Positions 43,272-53,826 of a stretch of 64,000 nucleotides of DNA are shown here, one piece after another. The position numbers and the translations under genes are program-made. The stretch is from Nocardiopsis ganjiahuensis DSM 45031. Lineage in GTDB: Bacteria > Actinomycetota > Actinomycetes > Streptosporangiales > Streptosporangiaceae. Positions within the stretch are counted from its first letter, which is position 1, and every line of letters begins with the position of its first letter. The notes beneath the pieces are model-generated. The model searched no databases. It was not told the origin of the DNA and saw only the letters and a program-made list of their open reading frames with translations. The stretch lies in the NCBI RefSeq assembly GCF_000341085.1, contig NZ_ANBA01000013.1:186001-250000 (forward strand), read 5' to 3'.

Positions 43272-44590
43272 CCACCCTGACCCCGATCCTGTCCCAGAAC
43301 TGGGACCGTCCCGACTCCTTCACGATCGACGGCTACCGGGCCACGGGCGGCTACGACTCGCTCCGCAAGGCCCTGGCCATGGACCCCGACTCCATCGTGG
43401 ACCTGGTCAAGCAGTCCGGGCTGCGCGGCCGCGGCGGCGCGGGCTTCCCCACCGGGATGAAGTGGGGGTTCCTGCCCAAGGACAACCCCAACCCGCGCTA
43501 CCTCGTCGTCAACGCCGACGAGTCCGAGCCGGGTACCTGCAAGGACATCCCGCTCATGCTCGCCAACCCGCACGTGCTGGTGGAGGGCGTGGCGATCGCC
43601 TCGTACGCGATCAAGTCCAACCAGGCCTTCATCTACGTGCGCGGCGAGGTCGTCCACGTCATCCGCCGCCTGCGCCAGGCGGTCGCCGACGCCTACGAGG
43701 CCGGCCTGCTCGGGAAGGACATCCTCGGCAGCGGCTTCGACCTCGACGTCGTCGTGCACGCCGGGGCGGGCGCCTACATCTGCGGTGAGGAGACCGCCCT
43801 CCTGGACTCCCTTGAGGGCTACCGGGGCCAGCCCCGGCTCAAGCCGCCGTTCCCCGCCGTGGCCGGGCTCTACGCCTCGCCCACCGTGGTGAACAACGTG
43901 GAGTCCATCGCCAGCGTCCCCGGGATCGTCGCCAACGGCGCCGAGTGGTTCACGTCCATGGGCACCGAGAAGTCCGCCGGCTTCGGCTTCTTCTCCCTGT
44001 CCGGGCACGTCACCAACCCCGGCCAGTACGAGGCGCCGCTCGGGATCACCCTGCGCGAGCTCCTGGACATGGCCGGCGGCATCCGCGAGGGCCACCAGCT
44101 CAAGTTCTGGACCCCGGGCGGCTCCTCCACGCCGATCTTCACCGAGGAGCACCTGGACACCCCGCTCGACTTCGAGTCGGTGGGCGCCGCCGGGTCCATG
44201 CTCGGCACCCGCGCCCTCCAGATCTTCGACGAGACCACCTGCGTGGTCCGCGCCGTCGGCCGCTGGATCTCCTTCTACGCGCACGAGTCCTGCGGCAAGT
44301 GCACGCCCTGCCGCGAGGGCAACTTCTGGATGGTCCAGGTGCTGGACCGGTTGGAGCGCGGCGAGGGCACCGAGGCCGACATCGACAAGCTCCTCCAGAT
44401 CTGCGACAACCTGCTCGGCCGCTCGTTCTGCGCGCTGGGCGACGGTGCCACCAGCCCCGTCATGTCGTCGATCAAGCACTTCCGCCAGGAGTACGTCGAC
44501 CACTTCGAGAAGGGCGGCTGTCCCTTCGACCACTCCAGGTCCACCGTCTGGGCGGACCGGCCGACCACGGAAGAGGGAGGGAACCAGTGA
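43268..44590 (+). CDS. nuoF: NADH-quinone oxidoreductase subunit F
   Basis: This 440-residue subunit oxidises NADH with FMN and carries the N3 cluster. The NADH/FMN region is [18 protein letters not shown] and [17 protein letters not shown], then [19 protein letters not shown]; the [4Fe-4S] ligands are [12 protein letters not shown] plus the Cys of RSFCALGD. The start ATG at 43268 overlaps the nuoE stop. Length is normal. Confidence 0.97.
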   Translation: MTTLTPILSQNWDRPDSFTIDGYRATGGYDSLRKALAMDPDSIVDLVKQSGLRGRGGAGFPTGMKWGFLPKDNPNPRYLVVNADESEPGTCKDIPLMLANPHVLVEGVAIASYAIKSNQAFIYVRGEVVHVIRRLRQAVADAYEAGLLGKDILGSGFDLDVVVHAGAGAYICGEETALLDSLEGYRGQPRLKPPFPAVAGLYASPTVVNNVESIASVPGIVANGAEWFTSMGTEKSAGFGFFSLSGHVTNPGQYEAPLGITLRELLDMAGGIREGHQLKFWTPGGSSTPIFTEEHLDTPLDFESVGAAGSMLGTRALQIFDETTCVVRAVGRWISFYAHESCGKCTPCREGNFWMVQVLDRLERGEGTEADIDKLLQICDNLLGRSFCALGDGATSPVMSSIKHFRQEYVDHFEKGGCPFDHSRSTVWADRPTTEEGGNQ

Positions 44591-47046
44591 CCGTCACCTC
44601 CAACACCTCCGGCGGGTCATCACCCGCCCCGCCCCCCGAGGACCTGATCACCGTCACCATCGACGGTTTCCAGATCCGGGTCCCCAAGGGCACCCTGCTG
44701 ATCCGGGCCGCCGAGCTCCTCGGCATCCAGATCCCCCGGTTCTGCGACCACCCGCTCCTCGACCCGGTCGGGGCCTGCCGCCAGTGCCTGGTGGAGATCC
44801 CCGACATGGGCAACGGGCGCGGAATGCCCAAGCCGCAGGCCTCCTGCACCATCACCGTGATGGAGGGGATGGTGGTCAACACCCACCTCACCTCCGAGGT
44901 GGCGGAGAAGGCGCAGCGCGGGATCATGGAGTTCCTCCTGATCAACCACCCGCTGGACTGCCCGGTCTGCGACAAGGGCGGCGAGTGCCCCCTGCAGAAC
45001 CAGGCCATGTCCACGGGCCAGGGGGAGTCCGAGTTCGTCGACATCAAGCGGACCTTCCCCAAGCCGATCGCGCTCTCCACCGGGGTGCTGCTGGACCGCG
45101 AACGCTGCGTCCAGTGCGCCCGCTGCACCCGCTTCGCGGCGCAGATCGCCGGAGACCCGCTCATCGAGCTGATGGAGCGCGGCGCCAAGGAGCAGGTCGG
45201 CATCGCCGAGGGGGAGGCGTTCAACTCCTACTTCTCCGGCAACACCGTGCAGATCTGCCCGGTCGGCGCGCTCACCGGATCGGCCTACCGGTTCCGGTCG
45301 CGCCCCTTCGACCTCGTCTCCACCCCCAGCGTGTGCGAGCACTGCGCGGGCGGCTGCGCCCAGCGCACCGACCACCGCCGGGGCAAGGTCACCCGCCGGC
45401 TGGCCGGGGACGACCCGCAGGTGAACGAGGAGTGGAACTGCGACAAGGGCCGGTGGGCGTTCACCTACGCCAGCCAGTCCGACCGCCTCTCCCGTCCCCT
45501 GGTCCGCGACGAGGACTCCCGGGCCCTGGAGTTCGCCTCCTGGCCCGAGGCGATCGGCCTCGCCGCGCAGGGGCTGGCCGCCGCCCGCGGCAAGGTGGGC
45601 GTCCTGGTCGGCGGGCGCCTCACCTACGAGGACGCCTACGCCTACGCCAAGTTCGCCCGTGTGGCCCTGGGCACCAACGACGTGGACGCCCGCGCCCGCG
45701 AGCACTCCGCCGAGGAGGCCGACTTCCTGGCCGCGCACGTGGCCGGGACCCCGGTGGGCGTGGACTACACGGCCCTGGAGAAGGCTCCCGCCGTCCTGCT
45801 GGCCGGGTTCGAACCCGAGGACGAGTCGCCCCTCGTGTTCCTGCGCCTGCGCAAGGGTTCGCGCAAGCGGGGACTGAAGGTCTACTCGGTCGCCTCGCAC
45901 GCCAGCCTCGGCCTCACCAAGGCCAAGGGAACCCTGGTCCGCACGGTCCCCGGCGACGAGGGCCGCACCCTCAACGCCCTGGACACCGAACACTCCGAGG
46001 TCGTCGAGGCGATCGGCCAGGAGGGCTCGGTCATCCTGGTGGGCGAGCGGCTCGCCGCCGTCCCCGGCGCGCTGACCGCCGTCGCGGCCCTGGCCGAGCG
46101 GACCGGCGCCCGGCTGGCCTGGGTGCCGCGCCGCGCCGGTGAGCGGGGCGCGATCGACGCCGGGGCGCTGCCGGGCCTGCTGCCCGGGGGCCGCCCGGTC
46201 GCCGACGCCTCGGCCCGCGCCGAGGTGGCCCGCGTCTGGAACATCGGCTCGCTGCCGGTCACGCCCGGACGCGACACCGCCGCGATCATCGCCGCTGCTG
46301 CTGCCGGAGAGCTCGACGCCCTGGTCGTCGCCGGGGTCGAGCTCGACGACCTGCCCGACCCCGAGGCCGCCCGCGCGGCCCTGGCCCGGGTGCCGTTCAT
46401 CGTCAGCCTCGAACTGCGCGCCAGCGACGTCACCGACCGCGCCGACGTGGTCCTCCCGGTGGCCGCGGTCGCCGAGAAGTCCGGCACGTTCGTCGACTGG
46501 GAGGGCCGCCACCGGCCCTTCGGCGAAGCGCTCCGGGTGCCCGGCGCCCTCTCGGACCTGCGGGTGCTGTCCGCGGTCGCCAACGAGATGGACGTCCACC
46601 TGGGCCTGCCCGACGCCGACAGCGCCTACGCGGAGCTCATGGAGCTGGGCATGTGGCTGGGGGACCGGCCCGCCGGACCCTCCGTCCGTCCGGTCCCGGT
46701 CCCCGAACCCGCCCCGGGGCAGGCACTCCTGTCCACGTGGCGGCAGCTGCTCGGCACCGGCCGGATGGAGGACGGCGAGCCCTACCTCGCCGGTACCGCC
46801 CGCCAGCCGCGCGCCTACCTGTCCAAGGCCACGGCCGAAGAGGTCGGAGTCCCCGACGGCGGATCGCTCCGCGTCACGGGGGAGCGGGGTTCGGTGACCG
46901 TCCCCGTGGTCGTCACCGACATCGCCGACCGGGTCGTCTGGCTCCCGGCCAACGCCCACGGCTGCGACATCCGTCGTGACCTGGGCGGCAGGGCCGGGCA
47001 GACGGTCGCCCTGGCCGCGCCCACCACCAACGGGAGGCAGCAGTGA
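44587..47046 (+). CDS. nuoG: NADH-quinone oxidoreductase subunit G
   Basis: This 819-residue iron-sulfur subunit carries N1b (C53, C64, C67, C87), the His-ligated N5 ([14 protein letters not shown]), N4 (RCVQCARC ... CPVGAL) and the extra N7 cluster. The N7 motif is present exactly as C-x2-C-x3-C-x27-C in CEHCAGGC...NC, which many organisms lack. The C-terminal part (about 220-819) is a molybdopterin-oxidoreductase-like fold without cofactor ligands. GTG 44587 overlaps the nuoF stop. N7 is shared with other menaquinone-using or actinobacterial enzymes. Confidence 0.97.
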   Translation: MTVTSNTSGGSSPAPPPEDLITVTIDGFQIRVPKGTLLIRAAELLGIQIPRFCDHPLLDPVGACRQCLVEIPDMGNGRGMPKPQASCTITVMEGMVVNTHLTSEVAEKAQRGIMEFLLINHPLDCPVCDKGGECPLQNQAMSTGQGESEFVDIKRTFPKPIALSTGVLLDRERCVQCARCTRFAAQIAGDPLIELMERGAKEQVGIAEGEAFNSYFSGNTVQICPVGALTGSAYRFRSRPFDLVSTPSVCEHCAGGCAQRTDHRRGKVTRRLAGDDPQVNEEWNCDKGRWAFTYASQSDRLSRPLVRDEDSRALEFASWPEAIGLAAQGLAAARGKVGVLVGGRLTYEDAYAYAKFARVALGTNDVDARAREHSAEEADFLAAHVAGTPVGVDYTALEKAPAVLLAGFEPEDESPLVFLRLRKGSRKRGLKVYSVASHASLGLTKAKGTLVRTVPGDEGRTLNALDTEHSEVVEAIGQEGSVILVGERLAAVPGALTAVAALAERTGARLAWVPRRAGERGAIDAGALPGLLPGGRPVADASARAEVARVWNIGSLPVTPGRDTAAIIAAAAAGELDALVVAGVELDDLPDPEAARAALARVPFIVSLELRASDVTDRADVVLPVAAVAEKSGTFVDWEGRHRPFGEALRVPGALSDLRVLSAVANEMDVHLGLPDADSAYAELMELGMWLGDRPAGPSVRPVPVPEPAPGQALLSTWRQLLGTGRMEDGEPYLAGTARQPRAYLSKATAEEVGVPDGGSLRVTGERGSVTVPVVVTDIADRVVWLPANAHGCDIRRDLGGRAGQTVALAAPTTNGRQQ

Positions 47047-48416
47047 CCCCCGACGCTCTGGAACCGAGCGTGCTCCACCTGGCCTCGGAGAGCACCCTGG
47101 GCGCCTTCGGGAACGACCCGTGGTGGATCATCACCGTCAAGGCCGTGGGGATCTTCGTGTTCCTCATGGTCTGCGTGCTCATGATGATCATGGCCGACCG
47201 CAAGGTCATGGGCCGGATGCAGCAGCGGCACGGTCCGAACCGGATGGGCCCCTTCGGCCTCCTCCAGTCCCTGTTCGACGGCATCAAGCTCTCCCTCAAG
47301 GAGGACCTGATCCCGCGCGGGGTGGACCGGTTCGTCTACATCGCCGCACCCATGATCGCGGCCGTCCCCGCGTTCATCGCCTTCTCGGTCATCCCGATGG
47401 GCAACGAGGTGAACATGTTCGGGGTCCTGACCCCGCTCCAGCTCACCGACCTGCCGATCGCCGCCCTGCTGGTCCTGGCCACCGCGGCCCTGGGCGTGTA
47501 CGGGTTCGTGCTCGGCGGCTGGGCCTCCCAGTCGCCCTACGCCCTGCTCGGCGGTCTGCGCGCCTCCGCGCAGGTGATCAGCTACGAGATCGCGATGGGC
47601 CTGTCGTTCGTCGCGGTCTTCATCATGGCGGGCACGCTCACCACCTCCGGCATCGTCGCGGCCCAGGAGAACCTCTGGTTCGCGGTGCTGCTCCTGCCCT
47701 CGTTCCTCATCTACATCGTCACGATGGTCGGCGAGACCAACCGGCTCCCGTTCGACCTGGCGGAGGGCGAGGGCGAGATCGTCGGCGGCTTCATGACCGA
47801 GTACGGGTCCATGAAGTTCACGATGTTCTTCCTCGCCGAGTACGTGAACATGTGCACCGTCGCGGCGGTCTCCGTGACGCTCTTCCTCGGCGGCTGGCAC
47901 GCCCCGCCCGGGGTCACCGCGGTCTTCCCCGGCGCCAACGAGGGCTGGTGGACGGCCCTGTGGTGGCTGCTCAAGTTCGTCGCCGTCATGTTCCTGTTCA
48001 TCTGGGCCCGCGGCAGCCTCCCGCGTGTCCGGTACGACCAGCTCATGAAGCTCGGCTGGAAGGTCCTCATCCCGATCCAGCTCGTGTGGATCACCGGTGT
48101 GGCCGTCGTCCGCATGCTCGTCATCGACGAGGCCCACCCGCTGGTCATCGCCGCCGTCGTCGCGGGTTTCACGATCGCCACGGTCGCGGCCATCGCCGCC
48201 TGGGTCCGCTTCGTGCGCCGCGAGCGCGCGGAGGACGCCCGCCAGCGCGCCGAGAACGCGCGCCGTGCCCACAAGGAGCCCTCCTTCGGCGGGTTCCCGG
48301 TGCCTCCGAGCACCGCCGCCCACTACGGCAGCAGTGTGCCGGCCGAACCGTCGAGGACGGCCCCGGTCGGCACCGCCGAACGCAACCAGAAGAAGGGGGA
48401 GGTTACCGGTGCTTGA
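47043..48416 (+). CDS. nuoH: NADH-quinone oxidoreductase subunit H
   Basis: This 457-residue membrane subunit closes the quinone chamber. Eight spans and conserved loops are clear: [57 protein letters not shown] and [30 protein letters not shown], with the acidic E/D residues of the E-channel. A charged C-terminal tail of about 75 residues ([23 protein letters not shown]...) extends past the E. coli length. It overlaps nuoG and nuoI. Confidence 0.97.
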   Translation: MTPDALEPSVLHLASESTLGAFGNDPWWIITVKAVGIFVFLMVCVLMMIMADRKVMGRMQQRHGPNRMGPFGLLQSLFDGIKLSLKEDLIPRGVDRFVYIAAPMIAAVPAFIAFSVIPMGNEVNMFGVLTPLQLTDLPIAALLVLATAALGVYGFVLGGWASQSPYALLGGLRASAQVISYEIAMGLSFVAVFIMAGTLTTSGIVAAQENLWFAVLLLPSFLIYIVTMVGETNRLPFDLAEGEGEIVGGFMTEYGSMKFTMFFLAEYVNMCTVAAVSVTLFLGGWHAPPGVTAVFPGANEGWWTALWWLLKFVAVMFLFIWARGSLPRVRYDQLMKLGWKVLIPIQLVWITGVAVVRMLVIDEAHPLVIAAVVAGFTIATVAAIAAWVRFVRRERAEDARQRAENARRAHKEPSFGGFPVPPSTAAHYGSSVPAEPSRTAPVGTAERNQKKGEVTGA

Positions 48417-48957
48417 GTGGCTCAACCCCGTCAAGGGTTTCGGTGTCACCTTCCACACGATGTTCAAGAAGGTGCCCACCGTCGAGTACCCGGAGGTCAA
48501 GCGCCCCACGGCGCCGCGCTTCCACGGACGGCACCAGCTGAACCGGTGGGCCGACGGCCTGGAGAAGTGCATCGGGTGCGAACTGTGCGCCTGGGCCTGT
48601 CCGGCCGACGCCATCTACGTGGAGGCGGGAGACAACACCGACGACGACCGGTACTCGCCCGGAGAACGCTACGGGCGCGTCTACCAGATCAACTACCTGC
48701 GGTGCATCCTGTGCGGTCTGTGCGTGGAGGCCTGTCCGACCCGCGCGCTCACCATGACCAACGAGTACGAGCTGGCCGACGACAGCAGGCAGAGCCTGAT
48801 CTGGACGAAGGAACAGCTGCTCGCCCCGCTCCGGGAGGGCATGGAACAGCCGCCGCACCCGATGCGGCTCGGCGACAGCGACCTGGACTACTACGCCACC
48901 GGCCGCGGTGAGCACGGTACCCAGGACCGGCCGGAGAACACGGGGGCGGCACGTTGA
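48409..48957 (+). CDS. nuoI: NADH-quinone oxidoreductase subunit I
   Basis: This 182-residue ferredoxin-like subunit carries clusters N6a and N6b in the two motifs [14 protein letters not shown] and [16 protein letters not shown], passing electrons to NuoB. GTG 48409 overlaps the nuoH stop by 8 nt, with GGGGGAGG 6 nt upstream. The N-terminal helix ([20 protein letters not shown]) lies on the membrane. Length is normal. Confidence 0.97.
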   Translation: MLEWLNPVKGFGVTFHTMFKKVPTVEYPEVKRPTAPRFHGRHQLNRWADGLEKCIGCELCAWACPADAIYVEAGDNTDDDRYSPGERYGRVYQINYLRCILCGLCVEACPTRALTMTNEYELADDSRQSLIWTKEQLLAPLREGMEQPPHPMRLGDSDLDYYATGRGEHGTQDRPENTGAAR

Positions 48958-49925
48958 ACCCGCTGACTCCCCCGATTCCGGCGACTCCGTCCCCCGAGTA
49001 CCACCTGGCCGCCGCGGCGCCCATCGGTTCGGGTGAGGCCACCGTCTTCTGGATCCTGGGCACGGTCGTCGTGCTCGGCGCCCTGGGCGTGGTCTTCTCC
49101 CGCAAGGCCGTGCACTCGGCCATGTCGATGGCGCTGGCCATGGTGGGCCTGGCGATCTTCTACGGCATCAACGAGGCGCCGTTCCTGATGGTCGTCCAGA
49201 TCGTCGTCTACACCGGCGCCGTGCTCATGCTGTTCCTGTTCGTGCTGATGCTCGTCGGCGTCAGCTCCGCGGACTCCCTCGTGGAGACCCTGCGCGGACA
49301 GCGGCTCATGACCGCGGTCGTCGCGATCTGCTTCGTCGGCGCCCTGGCCACCGGGCTCACCCGCATCGTCGTGGGCGACCCGGCCGGGATCGCGGCCGCG
49401 GCCGCCCCGGTCGGCGGCACCATCCCGTGGATCGCCGGCGAGCTCATCCTGCGCTACGTGGTGGCGTTCGAGGCCACGGCCGCGCTGCTCGTCACCTCGG
49501 TGCTCGGCGCCATGGTGCTCGCGCACACCGCCCGCACGGGCAAGCGCCGCACCCAGCGGGAGCTCTCCGAGGACCGCATCCGCGGCGACCACCCGACCCC
49601 GCTGCCCGGACCCGGCACCTACGCCCGGCACAACGCGATCGACATGCCCGCGCTGCTGCCCGACGGCACGGTCTCCCAGCTCTCGCTCAACCCGGTCCTC
49701 ACCGCCCGCGACCCGGAGTTCCAGTCCGGGATCCCGAGCGAGGCCCGGACCGGGCGGTCCGCGCTCCCCGGCGGAGCGTCGGACTCGACCCGCTCCAAGG
49801 AGAGCGATCCGGTCGCCGAGGAGGAGGTCCGCCCCGGTGAAGGGGAAGGACCCGCCTCCGAGACGGACGGCGAAGAGAACGGCAACGGCAACGGGCAGGA
49901 GGTCGAGTCCACGTGGACCCGATGA
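48954..49925 (+). CDS. nuoJ: NADH-quinone oxidoreductase subunit J with long hydrophilic tail
   Basis: This 323-residue membrane subunit has five spans in the first about 195 residues, including [55 protein letters not shown] with the pi-bulge helix of NuoJ. About 125 C-terminal residues are hydrophilic and acidic ([27 protein letters not shown]), so the protein is well beyond the 184 residues of E. coli NuoJ. The start is TTG at 48954, overlapping the nuoI stop. Confidence 0.94.
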   Translation: MNPLTPPIPATPSPEYHLAAAAPIGSGEATVFWILGTVVVLGALGVVFSRKAVHSAMSMALAMVGLAIFYGINEAPFLMVVQIVVYTGAVLMLFLFVLMLVGVSSADSLVETLRGQRLMTAVVAICFVGALATGLTRIVVGDPAGIAAAAAPVGGTIPWIAGELILRYVVAFEATAALLVTSVLGAMVLAHTARTGKRRTQRELSEDRIRGDHPTPLPGPGTYARHNAIDMPALLPDGTVSQLSLNPVLTARDPEFQSGIPSEARTGRSALPGGASDSTRSKESDPVAEEEVRPGEGEGPASETDGEENGNGNGQEVESTWTR

Positions 49926-50212
49926 ACTACATCGTCCTCGCGGCGCTTCTGTTCACCATCGGCGCGGTCGGCGTCCTCGTCCGACGCAACGCGATCATCG
50001 TCTTCATGTGCGTCGAGCTCATGCTCAACGCCTGCAACCTGGCGTTCGTCGCGTTCGCCCGGATGCACGGGGACATCGAGGGGCAGGTCGTCGCCTTCTT
50101 CGTGATGGTCGTGGCCGCCGCCGAGGTGGTCGTCGGCCTCGCGATCATCATGCAGATCTTCCGAACCCGCAGGTCGGCGTCGCTCGATGACGCGAACCTG
50201 CTCAAGCACTAG
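49913..50212 (+). CDS. nuoK: NADH-quinone oxidoreductase subunit K
   Basis: This 99-residue three-span subunit keeps the two membrane Glu residues of the proton path ([18 protein letters not shown] and [13 protein letters not shown]). The GTG at 49913 has GGAGG about 11 nt upstream; the ATG at 49922 overlapping the nuoJ stop is an alternative start. Confidence 0.95.
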   Translation: MDPMNYIVLAALLFTIGAVGVLVRRNAIIVFMCVELMLNACNLAFVAFARMHGDIEGQVVAFFVMVVAAAEVVVGLAIIMQIFRTRRSASLDDANLLKH

Positions 50213-50226
50213 AAGGCGACGGGAAA

Positions 50227-52173
50227 GTGACACAACATCACGCGTACCTCGCCGCCGACCCCGCGGTGGCGACCGCGGCCGACAGCGCGGTGCTGTCGAA
50301 CGCCTGGCTGCTGATCGCCCTGCCACTGGTGGGCGCGGCGATCCTGCTGCTGGGCGGGCGGCGCACCAACGGGTGGGGGCCCCTGCTGGCCACCGCCCTG
50401 CCGATCGGCTCCTTCGTCTGGGCGCTCCTGGCCCTGTTCGAACTCCTCGGCCGGGGCGCGGCCGACCGCGCCGTCTCCGTCCCCGTCTACGAGTGGTTCG
50501 CGGCCGGTGACTTCTCGGCCCGGATCGACCTCCTGGTGGACCCGCTCTCGATCAGCTTCGTCCTGCTGATCACCTTCGTGGGCTCGCTCATCCACGTCTA
50601 CTCGCTCGGCTACATGGCCGAGGACCCGGGCAGGCGGCGGTTCTTCGCCTACCTCAACCTGTTCGTCGCGGCCATGCTCGTGCTGGTGCTCGCGGACAAC
50701 TTCGTGCTGCTCTTCCTCGGCTGGGAGGGTGTGGGCCTCGCGTCCTACCTGCTCATCGGGTTCTGGCAGTACAAGCCCTCGGCGGCCACGGCGGCCAAGA
50801 AGGCGTTCCTGATCAACCGGGTCGGCGACATCGGCCTGCTCGTCGCGATCATGATCATGTTCACCGTGCTCGGCGCGGTGAGCTTCAGCGAGGTCTTCGC
50901 CGCGGTGCCCGGCGCCGGTGACGGCGTCCTCCTCGCGATCGGCCTGCTGCTGCTCCTGGGCGCCTGCGGCAAGTCCGCGCAGCTCCCGCTCCAGGCCTGG
51001 CTGCTCGACGCGATGGAGGGCCCGACCCCGGTGTCGGCGCTCATCCACGCCGCCACCATGGTCACCGCCGGTGTGTACCTGATCGTGCGCGCCGGTCCGA
51101 TCTTCGAGGGCGCGCCCGTCGCGCAGACCGTGGTGATGTCGGTCGGCGCCGCCACCATGCTGGCCGGCGGGCTCATCGCCTCCGCCAAGGACGACATCAA
51201 GAAGTCCCTGGCCGGTTCCACGATGAGCCAGATCGGCATGATGGTGCTGGCCGCCGGGCTCGGCCCGGTCGGCTACGTCGCCGCCATCGCCCACCTGATC
51301 ACGCACGGCTTCTTCAAGGCCGGGCTGTTCCTGGGCGCCGGTTCGGTCATGCACGGCATGAACGACGACGTCGACATGCGCAAGTACGGCGGACTGGCGT
51401 CGAAGATGCCGATCACCTTCGCCACCTTCGGCCTCGGCTACCTCGCCATCATCGGTGTGCCGTTCCTGTCCGGCTGGTGGACCAAGGAGAGCATCATCTC
51501 CGCGGCCTTCGGCATCGGAGGCACCGCAGGCATGGTCTTCGGCAGCGCGATCATCCTCGGTGCCGCGCTCACCGCCTTCTACATGTCGCGGATGGTCTTC
51601 ATGACCTTCCTCGGCAAGAAGCGCTGGGACGAGGGCGTGCACCCGCACGAGTCGCCGGTGAGCATGACCGCCCCCATGGTGGTGCTCTCGATCGGGTCGG
51701 TCGCCCTCGGCGGCTTCCTGGTCTTCGGTGACCGGTTCGCGGGCTTCCTCGCCCCGGCCATCGGTGCCGAGCCGCACCACTTCACGGTGGGCCACGCCTT
51801 CACCGCGCCCTACGGCCTGGCCGCTCTGGCCGTGCTGGTCCTCGGCGTGGCGCTGGCCTGGTTCATGTACCTGCGCAAGCCCGTGGAGCGCACCGCGCCC
51901 AAGGGCAACCTCGTCACCAACACGGCCCGCAACGAGCTGTACGGCAACGAGATCAACGAGGGCCTGTTCATGCGTCCCGGCCAGGTGCTCACCAAGGCGC
52001 TGGTCGTGATCGAGGACAAGGTCATCGACGGCGCGGTCAACGGGATCGGTGCCGGGGTCAGTGACTCCTCCACCGGGCTCGGCAGGACACAGACCGGGTT
52101 CGCCCGCACCTACGCGCTCACCATGCTCCTCGGCGCCGTCATCGTCGCCGCGACGCTGGTTGTGAGGTTCTAA
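50227..52173 (+). CDS. nuoL: NADH-quinone oxidoreductase subunit L
   Basis: This 648-residue antiporter-like subunit is the distal proton pump, with the lateral helix near the C-terminus. Conserved parts are FLGWEGVGLASYLLIGFWQYKPSAATAAKKAFLINRVGDIGLL, GACGKSAQLPLQAWLLDAMEGPTPVSALIHAATMVTAGVYLI and the Lys/His-bearing broken helices LAGSTMSQIGMMVLAAGLG and HLITHGFFKAGLFLGAGSVMHGM. The start is GTG 50227 with GACGGGAAA just upstream. Confidence 0.97.
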   Translation: MTQHHAYLAADPAVATAADSAVLSNAWLLIALPLVGAAILLLGGRRTNGWGPLLATALPIGSFVWALLALFELLGRGAADRAVSVPVYEWFAAGDFSARIDLLVDPLSISFVLLITFVGSLIHVYSLGYMAEDPGRRRFFAYLNLFVAAMLVLVLADNFVLLFLGWEGVGLASYLLIGFWQYKPSAATAAKKAFLINRVGDIGLLVAIMIMFTVLGAVSFSEVFAAVPGAGDGVLLAIGLLLLLGACGKSAQLPLQAWLLDAMEGPTPVSALIHAATMVTAGVYLIVRAGPIFEGAPVAQTVVMSVGAATMLAGGLIASAKDDIKKSLAGSTMSQIGMMVLAAGLGPVGYVAAIAHLITHGFFKAGLFLGAGSVMHGMNDDVDMRKYGGLASKMPITFATFGLGYLAIIGVPFLSGWWTKESIISAAFGIGGTAGMVFGSAIILGAALTAFYMSRMVFMTFLGKKRWDEGVHPHESPVSMTAPMVVLSIGSVALGGFLVFGDRFAGFLAPAIGAEPHHFTVGHAFTAPYGLAALAVLVLGVALAWFMYLRKPVERTAPKGNLVTNTARNELYGNEINEGLFMRPGQVLTKALVVIEDKVIDGAVNGIGAGVSDSSTGLGRTQTGFARTYALTMLLGAVIVAATLVVRF

Positions 52174-53826
52174 ATGATCCCCTGGCTCACTCTCGCGATC
52201 GCGCTTCCCGCGATCGGCGCGGCCGTCATCTGGGCGCTGCCGCGCGTCACGCCCCCGGCGGGCGCCTCCGGTGCCCCGGCATCGGCGGCGGCCCGCGCGG
52301 AGGCCGGTTCGGGCACCGCCACGGCCACCAAGGTCCGTCCGGCCACCGGCGGCGCGGCCCAGGGCGACCCCGCCCTGCTCGCCAAGCGCCTGGCGCTGGG
52401 CTTCTCGGTCGCGACCCTGCTGCTGGTCGCGGTCATGGCCCTGAACTTCGACACCTCCGGGGCGGGCGGCCTCCAGTTCGAGGAGGTCTACCCGTGGATC
52501 CCCTACTTCGGGGTCCACTTCGCGGTCGGCGTCGACGGCATCGCCCTCGTGCTGATCCTGATGTCCGTGGTCCTGGTGCCGCTGGTGGTGCTGGCGGCCT
52601 GGAACGAGCATGCGGACCGTGAGGACGGCGGGCGCGGCTACTTCGCGCTCGTCCTCGCCCTCGAGGCGATGATGATCGGGGTCTTCGCGGCCACCGACGT
52701 CTTCCTGTTCTACGTGTTCTTCGAGGCCATGCTCATCCCGGTCTACTTCATGATCGGGCGCTACGGGCGCGGCGCCGAGCGCGCCAAGGCCGCGGTGAAG
52801 TTCCTGCTGTACAGCCTCGCCGGCGGCCTCATCATGCTGGTCGCGGTGATCGGCGTGTACGTCATCGGCGGCACCTTCCTGTGGTCCGAGCTCACGGCTC
52901 CGGGCAGCGCCCTCGCGGCGGTCGACCCGGCCACCGCGCGCTGGCTCTTCCTCGGGTTCTTCATCGCGTTCGCGATCAAGGCCCCGATGTGGCCGGTGCA
53001 CACCTGGCTGCCCTCCGCGGCGGGCTCGTCGAGCCCCGGCACGGCGGTGCTGCTGGTCGGTGTGCTGGACAAGGTCGGCACCTACGGCATGCTCCGGTTC
53101 TGCCTGGAGCTGTTCCCCGCCGCCGTGTCCTGGTTCGTGTGGCCGGTGGTGGCGCTGAGCCTGGTGAGCATCGTCTACGGCGCGGTCCTCGCGATCGGCC
53201 AGAGCGACATGATGCGCCTGATCGCCTACACCTCGGTGTCCCACTTCGGCTTCATCACGCTGGGCATCTTCGCCCTGACCCAGCAGGGTCAGGCCGGGGC
53301 CGCCCTCTACATGGTCAACCACGGCTTCGCCACCGGCGCGCTCTTCCTGGTGGTGGGCTTCCTGATCGCCCGCCGGGGCAGCGCGCGCATCGAGGACTAC
53401 GGGGGCGTCCAGAAGGTCGCGCCCAAGCTGGCCGGGGTCTTCCTGGTCGCGGGGCTGGCCGGTCTGGCACTGCCGGGCCTGGCACCCTTCGTCAGCGAGT
53501 TCCTGGTCTTCGTCGGCGTGTACGCGTTCAACCCGGTCCCGGCGGTCATCGCCGCGGTCGGCGTGGTCCTGGCCGCGCTCTACATCCTGTGGATGTACCA
53601 GCGCACGATGACCGGTCCCACCCCGGAGAAGCTGTCCGCGCTGCCGGACCTGTCCGCGCGTGAGACCTGGGCGGTCGCCCCGCTGATCGCCCTGATCATC
53701 GCGTTCGGCGTCTACCCGCAGCCCCTGCTCAACGTGATCAACCCCGCCGTCGAACGCACCGTGGAGGCCGAGGCCGACACCGAGGTGGCGGTCGCGGACG
53801 GCGACGCGGAAGGAGAAGAGGAGTGA
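52174..53826 (+). CDS. nuoM: NADH-quinone oxidoreductase subunit M with N-terminal loop insertion
   Basis: This 550-residue antiporter-like proton pump subunit shows VGVDGIALVLILMSVVLVPLVVLA, FFEAMLIPVYFMIGRYG, AIKAPMWPVHTWLPSAAGSSSPGTAVLLVGVLDKVGTYGMLRF and SDMMRLIAYTSVSHFGFITLGI, all standard. Between spans 1 and 2 there is a hydrophilic Ala/Gly/Thr-rich insertion of about 45 residues (PPAGASGAPASAAARAEAGSG...). It ends with a short acidic tail and overlaps nuoN. Confidence 0.96.
   Translation: MIPWLTLAIALPAIGAAVIWALPRVTPPAGASGAPASAAARAEAGSGTATATKVRPATGGAAQGDPALLAKRLALGFSVATLLLVAVMALNFDTSGAGGLQFEEVYPWIPYFGVHFAVGVDGIALVLILMSVVLVPLVVLAAWNEHADREDGGRGYFALVLALEAMMIGVFAATDVFLFYVFFEAMLIPVYFMIGRYGRGAERAKAAVKFLLYSLAGGLIMLVAVIGVYVIGGTFLWSELTAPGSALAAVDPATARWLFLGFFIAFAIKAPMWPVHTWLPSAAGSSSPGTAVLLVGVLDKVGTYGMLRFCLELFPAAVSWFVWPVVALSLVSIVYGAVLAIGQSDMMRLIAYTSVSHFGFITLGIFALTQQGQAGAALYMVNHGFATGALFLVVGFLIARRGSARIEDYGGVQKVAPKLAGVFLVAGLAGLALPGLAPFVSEFLVFVGVYAFNPVPAVIAAVGVVLAALYILWMYQRTMTGPTPEKLSALPDLSARETWAVAPLIALIIAFGVYPQPLLNVINPAVERTVEAEADTEVAVADGDAEGEEE

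Noticed and set aside
42534..47046. Upstream-extended frames of nuoE, nuoF and nuoG
   Set aside because: The frames are open far upstream of these genes, but protein family starts, GTGA/ATGA overlaps and conserved N-termini fix the starts at 42534, 43268 and 44587.
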